Shown here: piece by piece, positions 33,778 through 47,100 of the stretch
How positions within the stretch are numbered: position 1 is the first letter of the stretch
Layout of the letters: each line of letters starts with the position of its first letter
NCBI GenBank assembly: GCA_029465975.1
Contig: CM055749.1
Location: 106,681 to 170,680, forward strand
From: Dallia pectoralis
Lineage: Eukaryota > Chordata > Actinopteri > Esociformes > Umbridae
DNA length: 64,000 nt
Direction of reading: 5' to 3'
Translations under genes and position numbers: made by a program
Notes under the pieces: model-generated
What the model saw: only the letters and a program-made list of their open reading frames with translations
What the model was told of the DNA's origin: nothing
Databases searched by the model: none

Positions 33778-34341
33778 TAGGGCTGAACAAATAATTGCAT
33801 TTGCGATAATATTGCGATACTATAAAACGAGAAAGAAAGTGGGGAAAATACAGAGAGTGTAAAACAAAATGGCGCAGGTCGGAATTTATGTATTTATTTA
33901 AAGTCAGACAGACAGTGTTTAAAAATGGAATCCACATGTTTAGAAATCATATGTTTATTACAGTGACTTTGAATATTGTAAATACTGAGTGTTAAAACAA
34001 TATATTTCTGCAGTCTGTAGCCTACATAAGTTTGTGTGATTTGTTACTGACTTTTATATTATTATTAACACCAGGCTTATTTGTCAGTGCTTTATGTTGT
34101 CATGATAACTATTAGATAACTATTACAAGGCTGGAAGTTCAACAACTCAGTCAATATACTACTGTGATTGAAGTAGTTCAAGATTCATAACAATTCATGC
34201 ATCACCTCATTTCATTATAACATATAGGCCTGGCCTATAGGAAAGAACAGTTTATGTTAATCTATCTAAATAATTGCATATTAAATCGCAATATTGGCTA
34301 TAACTAATTGCAATTTTGATTTTCAAAATCGTTCAGCCCTA
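33778..34341. mobile_element. hAT-type MITE (564 bp)
   Basis: Terminal inverted repeats TAGGGCTGAAC and GTTCAGCCCTA, flanked on both sides by CCTCTGAC (33770-33777 and 34342-34349), an 8-bp target duplication. Because the flanks are also part of the surrounding satellite, the duplication is supported but not independent. No transposase frame. Confidence 0.82.
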
Positions 34342-34606
34342 CCTCTGACCCAATAGACCAGTGGCTCCACTTGACCTCTGACCCAATAGACCAGTGGCTC
34401 CACTTGACCTCTGACCCAATAGACCGGTGGCTCCACTTGACCTCTGACCCAATAGACTGGTGGCTCCACTTGACCTCTGACCCAATAGACCGGTGGCTCC
34501 ACTTGACCTCTGACCAAATAGACTGGTGGCTCCACTTGACCTCTGACCCAATAGGCTGGTGGCTCCACTTGACCTCTGACCCAATAGGCTGGTGGCTCCA
34601 CTTGAC
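34342..34606. repeat. 33-bp minisatellite, right of a MITE
   Basis: Eight copies with cores TGACCCAATAGACCAGTGGC and TCCACTTGACCTC, related to but distinct from the 37-bp array on the other side of the MITE. Confidence 0.93.
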
Positions 34607-34966
34607 TTTTTTGATTTTATTACATAAGTGTATCATTGTTTTTCTGCTTTTGTGATTCTTTGTAAACACTTTGTAAACAGGTTGTTTATAAGGCACTTAA
34701 TGAAACGTTTAAGTGAACCATCATCACAATAGACAACTGGCTTCCTGCCCCCAGAATACGTTGGCAAACAGCCCCACCTGCTGGTTGGATATATCAACTA
34801 CATTAAACTAGGAACAAACATAGAAACGCGCCAGTGTGTTCAGTCGGAAGAAAAGGGGTGTAACACCAACTGAACAGCGTGACAGTGTTAGCCGTATTAT
34901 GCTAGCCGTATAGTGGTAGCTGTATAGTGTTAGCAGACTAGACACACGTTTATAACTGTTACTGAA
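34607..34966 (+). promoter_or_regulatory. Unique region with probable tsen2 promoter and 5' UTR
   Basis: About 360 bp of non-repetitive sequence between the 33-bp array and the tsen2 ATG. It contains a short repeated GTTAGCCGTATA-like stretch near 34887-34935. No TATA box is clear. Assigned by position only. Confidence 0.4.
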
Positions 34967-35176
34967 ATGACTGAAGCGGTGTTCCAGGCGCCTAAACGAC
35001 GGGTCCGAATTTATGAGGAGTATTACGCCCCGGTCCCGGTCCCACTGACTAGGGAGGATGGAGGTTATGAGCCGTATGGATCCCCGGTCCCACTGAACCT
35101 CATATACAGAGCCGAGATGGTGAACCAGCAGGTGGTTGTCAGGGACCCTGAACACATGCAGGCTCTCTACAATAAG
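34967..35176 (+). CDS. tsen2: tsen2 exon 1 (start codon)
   Basis: 70 codons in phase 0 ending AATAAG/GTGTGT. The ATG at 34967 is the first in this frame after unique promoter-like sequence and gives MTEAVFQAPKRRVRIYEEYY, aligning with the human start. It ends IYRAEMVNQQVVVRDPEHMQ, then ALYNK. Confidence 0.95.
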
Positions 35177-38100
35177 GTGTGTACAACCATAGGAGTTATT
35201 GATTGGAACCTACTAGAACTACAGAACCATGCACAAGATTGGTCACTGAATGTTTACTAGTCTAAAGCGTTTCCGAATATCCTAACCCACTACTGCAGTG
35301 GTTGTATGTGGATATACTGCAGTGGTTAGGGTATGTGGATATACTGCAGTGGTTAGGGTATGTGGATATACTGCAGTGGTTAGGGTATGTGGATATACTG
35401 CAGTGGTTAGGGTATGTGGATATACTGCAGTGGTTAGGGTATGTGGATATACTGCAGTAGTTGTATGTGGATATACTGCAGTAGTTGTATGTGGATATAC
35501 TGCAGTAGTTGTATGTGGATATACTGCAGTAGTTGTATGTGGATATACTGCAGTAGTTGTATGTGGATATACTGCAGTAGTTGTATGTGGATATACTGCA
35601 GTAGTTGTATGTGGATATACTGCAGTAGTTGTATGTGGATATACTGCAGTAGTTGTATGTGGATATACTGCAGTGGTTAGGGTATGTGGATATACCGCAG
35701 TGGTTAGGGTATGTGGATATACTGCAGTGGTTAGGGTATGTGGATATACCGCAGTGGTTAGGGTATGTGGATATACCGCAGTGGTTAGGGTATGTGGATA
35801 TACCGCAGTGGTTAGGGTATGTGGATATACTGCAGTGGTTAGGGTATGTGGATATACCGCAGTGGTTATTGTATGTGGATATACTGCAGTGGTTAGGGTA
35901 TGTGGATATACCGCAGTGGTTAGGGTATGTGGATATACCGCAGTGGTTAGGGTATGTGGATATACCGCAGTGGTTAGGGTATGTGGATATACCGCAGTGG
36001 TTAGGGTATGTGGATATACCGCAGTGGTTAGGGTATGTGGATATACCGCAGTGGTTAGGGTATGTGGATATACTGCAGTGGTTATTGTATGTGGATATAC
36101 TGCAGTGGTTAGGGTATGTGAATATACTGCAGTGGTTAGGGTATGTGGGTAATGGTTATACTGCAGTGGTTAGGGTATGTGGATATACCGCAGTGGTTAG
36201 GGTATGTGGATATACCGCAGTGGTTAGGGTATGTGGATATACCGCAGTGGTTAGGGTATGTGGATATACCGCAGTGGTTAGGGTATGTGGATATACCGCA
36301 GTGGTTAGGGTATGTGGATATACCGCAGTGGTTAGGGTATGTGGATATACTGCAGTGGTTAGGGTATGTGGATATACTGCAGTGGTTAGGGTATGTGGAT
36401 ATACTGCAGTGGTTAGGGTATGTGGATATACTGCAGTGGTTAGGGTATGTGGATATACTGCAGTGGTTATTGTATGTGGATATACTGCAGTGGTTAGGGT
36501 ATGTGAATATACTGCAGTGGTTAGGGTATGTGGGTAATGGTTATACTGCAGTGGTTAGGGTATGTGGATATACTGCAGTGGTTAGGGTATGTGGATATAC
36601 TGCAGTGGATAGGGTATGTGGATATACTGCAGTGGTTAGGGTATGTGGATATACTGCAGTGGTTAGGGTATGTGGATATACTGCAGTGGTTAGGGTATGT
36701 GGATATACTGCAGTGGTTAGGGTATGTGGATATGCTGCAGTGGTTAGGGTATGTGAATATGCTGCAGTGGTTAGGGTATGTGGGTAATGGATATACTGCA
36801 GTGGTTAGGGTATGTGGGTAATGGGTATACTGCAGTGGTTAGGGTATGTGGGTAATGGGTATACTGCAGTGGTTAGGGTATGTGGGTAATGGGTATACTG
36901 CAGTGGTTAGGGTATGTGGATATACTGCAGTGGTTAGGGTATGTGGATATACTGCAGTGGATAGGGTATGTGGATATACTGCAGTGGATAGGGTATGTGG
37001 ATATACTGCAGTGGTTAGGGTATGTGGATATACTGCAGTGGTTAGGGTATGTGGATATACTGCAGTGGTTAGGGTATGTGGATATGCTGCAGTGGTTAGG
37101 GTATGTGAATATGCTGCAGTGGTTAGGGTATGTGGGTAATGGATATACTGCAGTGGTTAGGGTATGTGGGTAATGGGTATACTGCAGTGGTTAGGGTATG
37201 TGGGTAATGGGTATACTGCAGTGGTTAGGGTATGTGGGTAATGGGTATACTGCAGTGGTTAGGGTATGTGGGTAATGGGTATACTGCAGTGGTTAGGGTA
37301 TGTGGGTAATGGGTATACTGCAGTGGTTAGGGTATGTGGGTAATGGGTATACTGCAGTGGTTAGGGTATGTGGGTAATGGGTATACTGCAGTGGTTAGGG
37401 TATGTGGGTAATGGGTATACTGCAGTGGTTAGGGTATGTGGGTAATGGGTATACTGCAGTGGTTAGGGTATGTGGGTAATGGGTATACTGCAGTGGTTAG
37501 GGTATGTGGGTAATGGGTATACTGCAGTGGTTAGGGTATGTGGGTAATGGGTATACTGCAGTGGTTAGGGTATGTGGGTAATGGGTATACTGCTGGTCAT
37601 CAACACAAATGGATGAACTGTCTAACCAACATCTGTATGGGTTTTACTTTAAGAGAGAAAGAGAAATAAGACATGCAGGTCATATTCCCCCCCCAAAAAA
37701 AAAAAATGGAACATGTTATTAATGTTAGTCATCCACAATGGGGCAAAACTAAATTCATCTAATGAGCTAAATGAAATTAAAGGAATCCAAAATAATTGAA
37801 GAAAAAGGTCCCAATCAACATTTACCAGCGGATTGCCCTTCAGCAGAGCTGCTGGCCTTTCAAAGACTTCTTACGTTTATTGTTATCTCCAACTGTGAAG
37901 CTAGCTTTAGCAGAGCTTGGAGAATCTAGCGGACCTGCTAGTGATAGGAGTGGAGCTAGCTGTAGCAGAGCTTGGAGAATCTAGCAGACCTGCTAGTGAT
38001 AGGAGTGGAGCTAGCTGTAGTGGAGCTTGGAGAATCTAGCAGACCTGCTAGTGATAGGAGTGGAGCTAGCTGTAGTGGAGCTTGGAGAATCTAGTGGACC

Positions 38101-41100
38101 TGCTAGTAATATGAGTGGAGCTAGCTGTAGCAGAGCTTGGAGAATCTAGCAGACCTGCTAGTGATAGGAGTGGAGCTAGCTGCAGTGGAGCTTGGAGAAT
38201 CTAGCGGACCTGCTAGTGATAGGAGTGGAGCTAGCTGTAGCAGAGCTTGGAGAATCTAGCAGACCTGCTAGTGATAGGAGTGGAGCTAGCTGTAGCAGAG
38301 CTTGGAGAATCTAGTGGACCTGCTAGTGATAGGAGTGGAGCTAGCTGTAGCAGAGCTTGGAGAATCTAGTGGACCTGCTAGTGATAGGAGTGGAGCTAGC
38401 TGTAGCAGAGCTTGGAGAATCTAGCGGACCTGCTAGTGATAGGAGTGGAGCTAGCTGTAGTGGAGCTTGGAGAATCTAGTGGACCTGCTAGTGATAGGAG
38501 TGGAGCTAGCTGTAGCGGAGCTTGGAGAATCTAGCAGACCTGCTAGTGAAAGGAGTGGAGCTAGCTGTAGTGGAGCTTGGAGAATCTAGCGGACCTGCTA
38601 GTGAAAGGAGTGGAGCTAGCTGTAGCGGAGCTTGGAGAATCTAGCGGACCTGCTAGTGATAGGAGTGGAGCTAGCTGTAGCGGAGCTTGGAGAATCTAGC
38701 GGACCTGCTAGTGATAGGAGTGGAGCTAGCTGTAGTGGAGCTTGGAGAATCTAGCGGACCTGCTAGTGATAGATAGGAGTGGAGCTGCTGTGGCAGAGCT
38801 TGGAGAATCTAGCAGACCCTGCTGTGAGCTTGGAGCTTGGAGAATCTAGCGGACCTGCTAGTGATAGGAGTGGAGCTAGCTGTAGCAGAGCTTGGAGAAT
38901 CTAGCAGACCTGCTAGTGATAGGAGTGGAGCTAGCTGTAGTGGAGCTTGGAGAATCTAGCAGACCTGCTAGTGATAGGAGTGGAGCTAGCTGTAGTGGAG
39001 CTTGGAGAATCTAGCGGACCTGCTAGTGATAGGGGGAGCTAGCTGTAGCAGAGCTTGGAGAATCTAGTGCGGACCTGCTAGTGATAGGAGTGGAGCTAGC
39101 TGTAAAGGTGGAGCTTGGAGAATCTGGCGGACCTGCTAGTGATAGGAGTGGAGCTAGCTGTGGAGCTTGGAGAATCTAGCAGACCTGCTAGTGATAGGAG
39201 TGGAGCTAGCTGTAGTGGAGCTTGGAGAATCTAGTGGACCTGCTAGTGATAGGAGTGGAGCTAGCTGTAGTGGAGCTTGGAGAATCTAGCGGACCTGCTA
39301 GTGATAGGAGTGGAGCTAGCTGTAGCAGAGCTTGGAGAATCTAGCGGACCTGCTAGTGATAGGAGTGGAGCTAGCTGTAGTGGAGCTTGGAGAATCTAGC
39401 GGACCTGCTAGTGATAGGAGTGGAGCTAGCTGTAGCAGAGCTTGGAGAATCTAGCGGACCTGCTAGTGATAGGAGTGGAGCTAGCTGTAGTGGAGCTTGG
39501 AGAATCTAGTGGACCTGCTAGTGATAGGAGTGGAGCTAGCTGTAGTGGAGCTTGGAGAATCTAGCGGACCTGGTAGTGATAGTGGAGCTAGCTGTAGTGG
39601 AGCTTGGAGAATCTAGCAGACCTGGGCCCGTATGTATAAAGCTGCTCAGAGTAATTTTTTTGTCTTAAGTGTGTCAATATTCTAAGAATGACGTCATTTT
39701 ACTCATATTCTTATTCTTAAGAATAAGTGTGATTCATAAAGGTTCCTAAGTGTTAAGACTAGGTCTCAGCTCCTAAATTATTTAAGACAGCTGGAGAGGT
39801 CTCTTAACCAGAGAGGTGGAGGCCGCGCAGTTTCCAACAATGTAAGAATGTTTTGGAATTATATGATGACAGAGATTTGATCAAACGATACAGGCTTGAT
39901 CGTCAGGGTTTTCTTTTTGCATCCATTTTTAACAATTTGCAACTTTTGTCTTTCCTTTATATACAGCTGTGACCTGTGAGTGCAATTTTTAATTATGTGA
40001 TTCATAAGCTTAATTACTTAAATAGCATCACATTTGTCCATTTAATTAATGTGTTGAAACTAGGGATGCACCGAAATGAAAATTCTTGGCCGAAACCGAA
40101 AACCGAAAAAGAGGAAACCAAGACCGGAAACCGAAACACCGAAATAAATTATGCCAATTATTAGTACCATTGCATTTATGGATATGAGGCACCAAGGGCG
40201 TAGGTTTGGTCTCAGCTTCGGTTTGGACATCTCTCCCCCCCCTCCGGCAAGTGAACTTTTACTGAGAATAATGTGATTATTTTTGCGTTTAGTTGAGACA
40301 ATAGCCTGTTGCTTTTAGATGGTAATGCTGTTTGTCAGATTCAATATATTGTAGCGACCCTGGTGGTGCCACTACTCCGCCCCTACTAATGGGATATCCC
40401 AAATAGGCCACATTACATAAGCAAAATATACACAGGAAACATTTCCACTGTTTATTGTGACTGCAAGATTCTAACATATGGGGTATGTATTAACAGAAAG
40501 AACTGGTAACTTTACCGTTGTCTTCAGTCACTCTCCTGTGTACTTATAGCGTGTCAGATAACTCCCCTCCCCTAGGTTTTTTAGCCAATCAAATTACGGC
40601 GTTTCTAGTACCGTACCGGCTCTGCGGTCGGAATTGACCCAAATTGCTTCACAAACTCATAACGGAGTTCGCTAAAATATTGGTGGGGACAATTTAGTCA
40701 TGTTAAAATGTTGTTGGGGACATGTCCCCAGCGTCCCCCCCTAAACCTACGCCCATGTGAGGCACTTTCTTGCAGGATTTCACTGAACATATCAGACAAC
40801 GAGGGTGCATGCCCCTCATCTAGTGCAGAGAGACGAGTCTTTTTTTCTGCGCTCTGATCTCCGTGCCCTACTGCTCCGTGCCCTACTGCTCCGTGCCCTA
40901 CTGCTCGGTGCGCTATTGCTCCGTCTCCACGCGGGTTCTCCGCATCCATAGCCGCCTGGATCATTTCTCGTGCGCGCTGCTTTATTTCTGCATCCAAGTA
41001 ATGGTCTTTATAACGCGGATCAAGTACAGTCGCGATGAAGTGCAGAGGATCCGAATAGATCACAACATATTTCGGCCATATTGTTTCGGTGATAAAAGTA

Positions 41101-44100
41101 TTTCGGTGGCCGAATATTCGGTGCATCCCTAGTTGAAACTCTATTAAAAGTATGTGAAATAAATGCATGTACTTATTTGTAATTTTTTGCACAAAGCAAA
41201 AACGAATTATTCTAAATAAATTGAAATATTGAAATAATTGTTATGTCTTAATTAAATAATGAATTAATTGTGTCATGCTGCTGTGACCTCACCCTTGCAG
41301 GCTCACTATTGGCTGATTTCAGAGGTTCAGGGCAGACATTTTGGGTTCACATCATTGTAGTCCTTAGTTCACAGCACTTAAGTCCCACTTCAGAAAGCAC
41401 TTAAGAATCAGTCTTATACTTTACTGAAAGTTGCTTTTAGCTGCTTTAGAAAAGTATCCTACTGTTAGCAAAGTCCTACTCTTTACTAAGTATTTTCTGA
41501 CACTTAAGTCAAAGCTTAAGACTATTCTTAAGAGCATTTCTTAGAAGTTTTATACATACGGGCGCTGCTATTGATAGTGGAGCTAGCACTTCCACATGTG
41601 GAGATGGATCAACTCAGTCAAGTAAGCCTACTTCCCACCCACAGCAACACAGTCTTCTATGGATCAGTTGATGCCAAAGTCTATGTCTGTAGCAAAACAA
41701 GGCAACATTGATATTGCATTGGCTAAAATGATTTCCACCAATTTCCAACTATTTTCAATAATGGAGGTACAGAGGTTTTATTAAATATAGCAATAGTCTA
41801 AATCCAATGTACACATTTCCAGAGAGCATTATAATTACATTTAATAGTTTATTTAGAATTATTTTAACACCATTCATAGTCAAACCATCGTGAACTCTTT
41901 CACATGAAAAAATAAAAAAAATGTTTTTAAAGGGCTGTTGTTAGCCAAAAGAGCTGTCTCTTTTTGGTGAGCTGAGCCAAAGCCTATCCTGACTTTAAAT
42001 GGTTCTACAAATCTTTGCTGCTGGTGTCCTGGTTCTGCTAGTCTGCCATTATCTGTATAACTTTTCAAATGTATACTCACTAAATATTCTGGTTTGAGAT
42101 TGTAACAGTGTTGATGTTGGCAATGTGTGATTTTCTGCCCAGGGATACTTTGGCAAAGGCATTTTATCAAGAAGCAGACCAGACCACAGTGTCTCAAACC
42201 TGTGGGAGAGTGAGTATTCAGCTGTTCTTTTTCTCTTGGCCTGTCAGTTGGAATGTTTTTGTAAACCTTTACTACACACTTTTTAACCTCTTCTTTTTGT
42301 AGAGTTTGGTGAACAGGTTTTACCCGTCATCTCTCTGTCCAAGTAAGTTTTTGCTGCTTATAGAGCTGTTCTGGGTCAATCCAGCAGTTCACACAATGGC
42401 TCATTGGAAGGTTTGATAGATATTGATTTCTGCACAGCAACAGTAGCAACTGACTTGCTCTCCACTCTCCTCCAGGTACCAGAAGCATACAAGTTGGGCA
42501 CGGGATGTCCTCCTTGCTCAGGGATTGGAGGAAGAGGTAGTCTGTAAGACCCTGCAAAGGATTTGTCAGCCAGTTGAGCCAGCTGTCAAAGAAAAGAATA
42601 GACACAACGTCTTCCCAGCCAACCAACATAGGAGAGAAGACACAGGGTTAGGTAAACCACAGGACTGTGCTTCAGAGCAGGCACAGACTGATGAGGGCAA
42701 GGCCAGCTGGATCTCTGTAGACCAGAACAGTGACTCTCCTCAAGCTAACATACTTCAAAGGCAGACGGACAGTTTGTACTCCCAGAAGCCCCAGCTGGTG
42801 GACAAGGTCCAATGTTCTGGACATAATGTCTGCCCAGTTGACTGTGGATCCAGGCTGGATGAAAGGATGCTGGAGACAGAGTGGCAGGGGACGGAGTGGC
42901 AGGGGACGGAGTGGCAGGGGACGGAGTGGCAGGGGACGGAGTGGCAGGGGACGGAGTGGCAGGGGACGGAGTGGCAGGGGACGGAGTGGCAGGGGACGGA
43001 GTGGCAGGGGACGGAGTGGCAGGGGACGGAGTGGCAGGGGACGGAGAGGCAGGGGACGGAGAGGCAGGGGACGGAGAGGCAGGGGACGGAGAGGCAGGGG
43101 ACGGAGAGGCAGGGGACGGAGAGGCATGGGAGGAACGTGGAGTATGAGTATGTACTGGTGGTGGAGAATGAAGAGGAGAATGAAGAGTATGGTGTTATCA
43201 AGGTAACATTACCAGAAGGACTAAACCCAACCAGGAACATGTCTGGTCTCGTTCAATAATGCTAGTCCATGATAGATGATAATAAGTCATGTGTTATAAA
43301 GTTAATGTACATAGTACACAAGTCATGTGTTATAAAGTTAATGTACATAGTACACAAGTCATGTGTTATAAAGTTAATGTACATAGTACATAAGTCATGT
43401 GTTATAAAGTTAATGTACATAGTACACAAGTCATGTGTTATAAAGTTAATGTACATAGTACATAAGTCATGTGTTATAAAGTTAATGTACATAGTACACA
43501 AGTCATGGGTTATAAAGTTAATGTACATAGTACATAAGTCATGTGTTATAAAGTTACTGTACATAGTACATAATTGATGTGTTATATAAATGTGTTCAAA
43601 TATATTGTTTTGGGATCAGATTGATGACAGATGGGTTTGATGTATGTCCCAGCCAATCAGATCAGGACTCATGAGAAGTGAGGCGACCAGCAGGAATGTT
43701 TGTCGGGTGAATCCGTTCAGACTGTTGGAGTATCTACAGCTGACTCTGGAGGAGGTGGGTCCCTCTACTCTTTTCTTTTTTGTTCTTCTCTGTTTCTGTT
43801 TTTTGTCTCCCTCTACAGTTTAGTTTAGTCATTTAGCAAACACTCTCAGCCAGGGTGACTTAAAGTTAGTAGTAATAAGTATAATCAACTCAATTAGTTA
43901 TTGCCAAAAGTTGGTGCTGAAAAGAAACAATACTAGTAACTAACATGACAAGTCATAGTTTAAGGCAACTGAGTTATTTTGTGTTGGGTTAGGTTAGGGT
44001 TTGAGTAGATAGATGTTTTCTGAGGGTTAGGGTTTGAGTAGATAGATGTTTTCTGAGGGTTAGGGTTTGAGTAGACAGATGTTTTCTGAGGGTTAGGGTT

Positions 44101-47100
44101 TGAGTAGATAGATGTTTTCTGAGGGTTAGGGTTTGAGTAGATAGATGTTTTCTGAGGGTTAGGGTTTGAGTAGGTAGATGTTTTCTGAGGGTTACGGTTA
44201 GGTTAGGGTTTGAATAGGTAGATGCTTTCTGAGGGTTAGTATTCTGCTCTTCTACACTCAACAGGATTAGGGTTAGGGTTAGGATTAGGATTAGGGTTAG
44301 GGTTATTTTTGTCTATTCTCTCCCCTCTGTTTTCTATGTTGTCATTCCTCTCCCCATCTCTCTCTTTCTCTCTCATCAAATTTATTTTATAAAGCCCTTT
44401 TTACAAGTTACCACAAAGGGCTTTTACAAACACCCTGCCTGGACCTGAAAGAGCACACATCAAGATTCACAGCGGCTAGCAAAAACTCCCTGATGGGATG
44501 AGTTTAGAAAGAACCCTAGAGAGGAACCAGGCTCTGTGGGGTGGCCGGCCTCTTCTGGCTGTGCCTGGTGAACTTTTAATTGTTTAAATATTATTATGAA
44601 ATATTATAATAGTTATTAAATATATGCGTGTTGAGTCCAGAGTCTATAAAACAGTCCAGGTCAGACGCATGATGAGTCAGACAGAGACAATTAGAGTTTC
44701 TCTCTATTTATTTCTGTCCTCTTTAAATAATTTGGTGATAATAATAATTATTAATCAGAATATATTTGATGTGTGTACATTATCTATAATGTTGTACGTA
44801 TTTAGAGCTAGGCTGGTGTGTGTGTGTGTACATTATCTATAATGTTGTACGTATTTAGAGCTAGGCTGGTCTGTGTACATAATCTATAATGTTGTACGTC
44901 TTTAGAGCTAGTCTGGTGTGTGTGTACATTATCTATAATGTTGTACGTCTTTAGAGCTAGGCTGGTGTGTGTGTACATTATCTATAATGTTGTACGTCTT
45001 TAGAGCTAGGCTGGTGTGTGTGTACATTATCTATAATGTTGTACGTATTTAGAGCTAGGCTGGTGTGTGTGTACATTATCTATAATGTTGTACGTATTTA
45101 GAGCTAGGCTGGTGTGTGTGTACATTATCTATAATGTTGTACGTCTTTAGAGCTAGGCTGGTGTGTGTGTACATTATCTATAATGTTGTACGTATTTAGA
45201 GCTAGGCTGGTGTGTGTGTACATTATCTATAATGTTGTACGTATTTAGAGCTAGGCTGGTGTATAATAATAATTAAATTATTAGTGGGAAAAGTTCAGTC
45301 CTGGAAAGAAGACTAGACAGATAAATAATAAACATAACAAGTGAACAAAGGGTAACACGATTTGTAGTGATTGCCATCATAGCCTCAGAGGTTAAATGGT
45401 TAAACTAAGGAGTAAGGACTAAGAAGAGTTTGACACGATTTGATTATTTCTTGAAGGTAGAAAGTCCTCTTATTGTTACAAGGTTAAGCACCATGGTGTT
45501 GAACTTGCTAGCTGCTTTCAGGAGGTTCCAGAACTTTCCCTTGCATTCCTTATGAGTGTTTGCTACCTCCAGGAAGTGGTTTCTTTGTTTCTAAGATTCG
45601 TTAATATTTTTTTTAGGCTTTCTTCTTGGTCTACACGTTGGGGTGCCTTTCAGTTTACTACAATAAGGTAAGAAGCTACAGTCTTATCCATGTACTATAC
45701 TTTTTTCGTCCATCTCCTCTCCAGGTGCACCTGTGATAGTGCTAACCCTATCCCAGTGCTAACCCTATCCCTGTGCTAACCCTATCCCTGTGCTAACCCT
45801 ATCCCTGTGCTAACCCTATCCCTGTGCTAACCCTATCCCTGTGCTAACCCTATCCCTGTGCTAACCCTATCCCTGTGCTAACCCTATCCCTGTGCTAACC
45901 CTATCCCTGTGCTAACCCTATCCCAGTGCTAACCCTATCCCAGTGCTAACCCTATCCCAGTGCTAACCCTATCCCAGTGCTAACCCTATCCCTGTGCTAA
46001 CCCTATCCCTGTGCTAACCCTATCCCTGTGCTAACCCTATCCCTGCGCTTGCGCTAACCCTATCCCAGTGCTAACCCTATCCCAGTGCTAACCCTATCCC
46101 AGTGCTAACCCTATCCCAGTGCTAACCCTATCCCAGTGCTAACCCTATCCCAGTGCTAACCCTATCCCAGTGCTAACCCTATCCCAGTGCTAACCCTATC
46201 CCTGTGCTAACCCTATCCCTGTGCTAACCCTATCCCTGTGCTAACCCTATCCCTGCGCTTGCGCTAACTCTGCGCTTGCGCTAACCCTACCTGACGTTCT
46301 TTTAGCTCTACTTTGTCGCTCTTATTGTGACTTTCTTTGTAGGAGCCGTTGTCGGTAATCCAGGTATGGGAGATGTTCAGGTCAATTCAGCCCCACTTCG
46401 AGACATCATACATTGCCTACCATTTCTTCCGCAGCCGGGGCTGGGTACCCAAGCCCGGGGTGAAGTATGGAACGGACCTTTGTGAGTAAATTATGATTTA
46501 TTGAATAGATCACAGTACAGCCGGCTTCAGATTTAATAGGTAGACAAGCCTTTAGTTTTGTTTTGTGGAGGCGCCACCGGGGTAGGGGGGTGTCGGCCGT
46601 CAGGGAGCGGTGTGGGCCGTGGGGGAACAGGGGTGTGGGCCGTGGGGGAACAGGGGTGTGGGCCGTGGGGTAACAGGGGTGTGGGCCGTGGGGTAACAGG
46701 GGTGTGGGCCGTGGGGAACAGGGGTGTGGGCCGTGGGGTAACAGGGGTGTGGGCCGTGGGGTAACAGGGGTGTGGGCCGTGGGGTAACAGGGGTGTGGGC
46801 CGTGGGGTAACAGGGGTGTGGGCCGTGGGGTAACAGGGGTGTGGGCCGTGGGGAAACAGGGGTGTGGGCCGTGGGGTAACAGGGGTGTGGGCCGTGTGGG
46901 AACAGGGGTGTGGGCCGTGGGGTAACAGGGGTGTGTGCCGTGTGGGAACAGGGGTGTGGGCCGTGGGGTAACGGGTGTGGGCCGTGGGGTAACAGGGGTG
47001 TGGGCCGTGGGGTAACAGGGGTGTGGGCCGTGGGGTAACAGGGGTGTGGGCCGTGGGGTAACAGGGGTGTGGGCCGTGGGGTAACAGGGGTGTGGGCCGT

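Larger units (their letters stand above)
39625..41564. mobile_element. Harbinger-like TIR element (1.94 kb) inserted in a minisatellite
   Basis: Terminal inverted repeats GGCCCGTATGTATAAA and TTTTATACATACGGGCG. CTG lies directly on both sides (39622-39624, 41565-41567), and removing the element restores the 55-bp unit. A 3-bp CTG duplication fits the CWG type I recall for some fish PIF/Harbinger elements. It contains many CTTAAG motifs and a nested hAT. Confidence 0.7.

Noticed and set aside
35298..37173. Series of overlapping frames with CGYTAVVRV or YVDILQWLG repeats
   Set aside because: All come from the same intronic minisatellite read in different frames.
42672..43240. Antisense and alternative-frame proteins over tsen2 exon 4
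   Set aside because: Shadows of the 15-bp coding repeat; the TSEN2 frame is the one with conserved flanks and splice phases.
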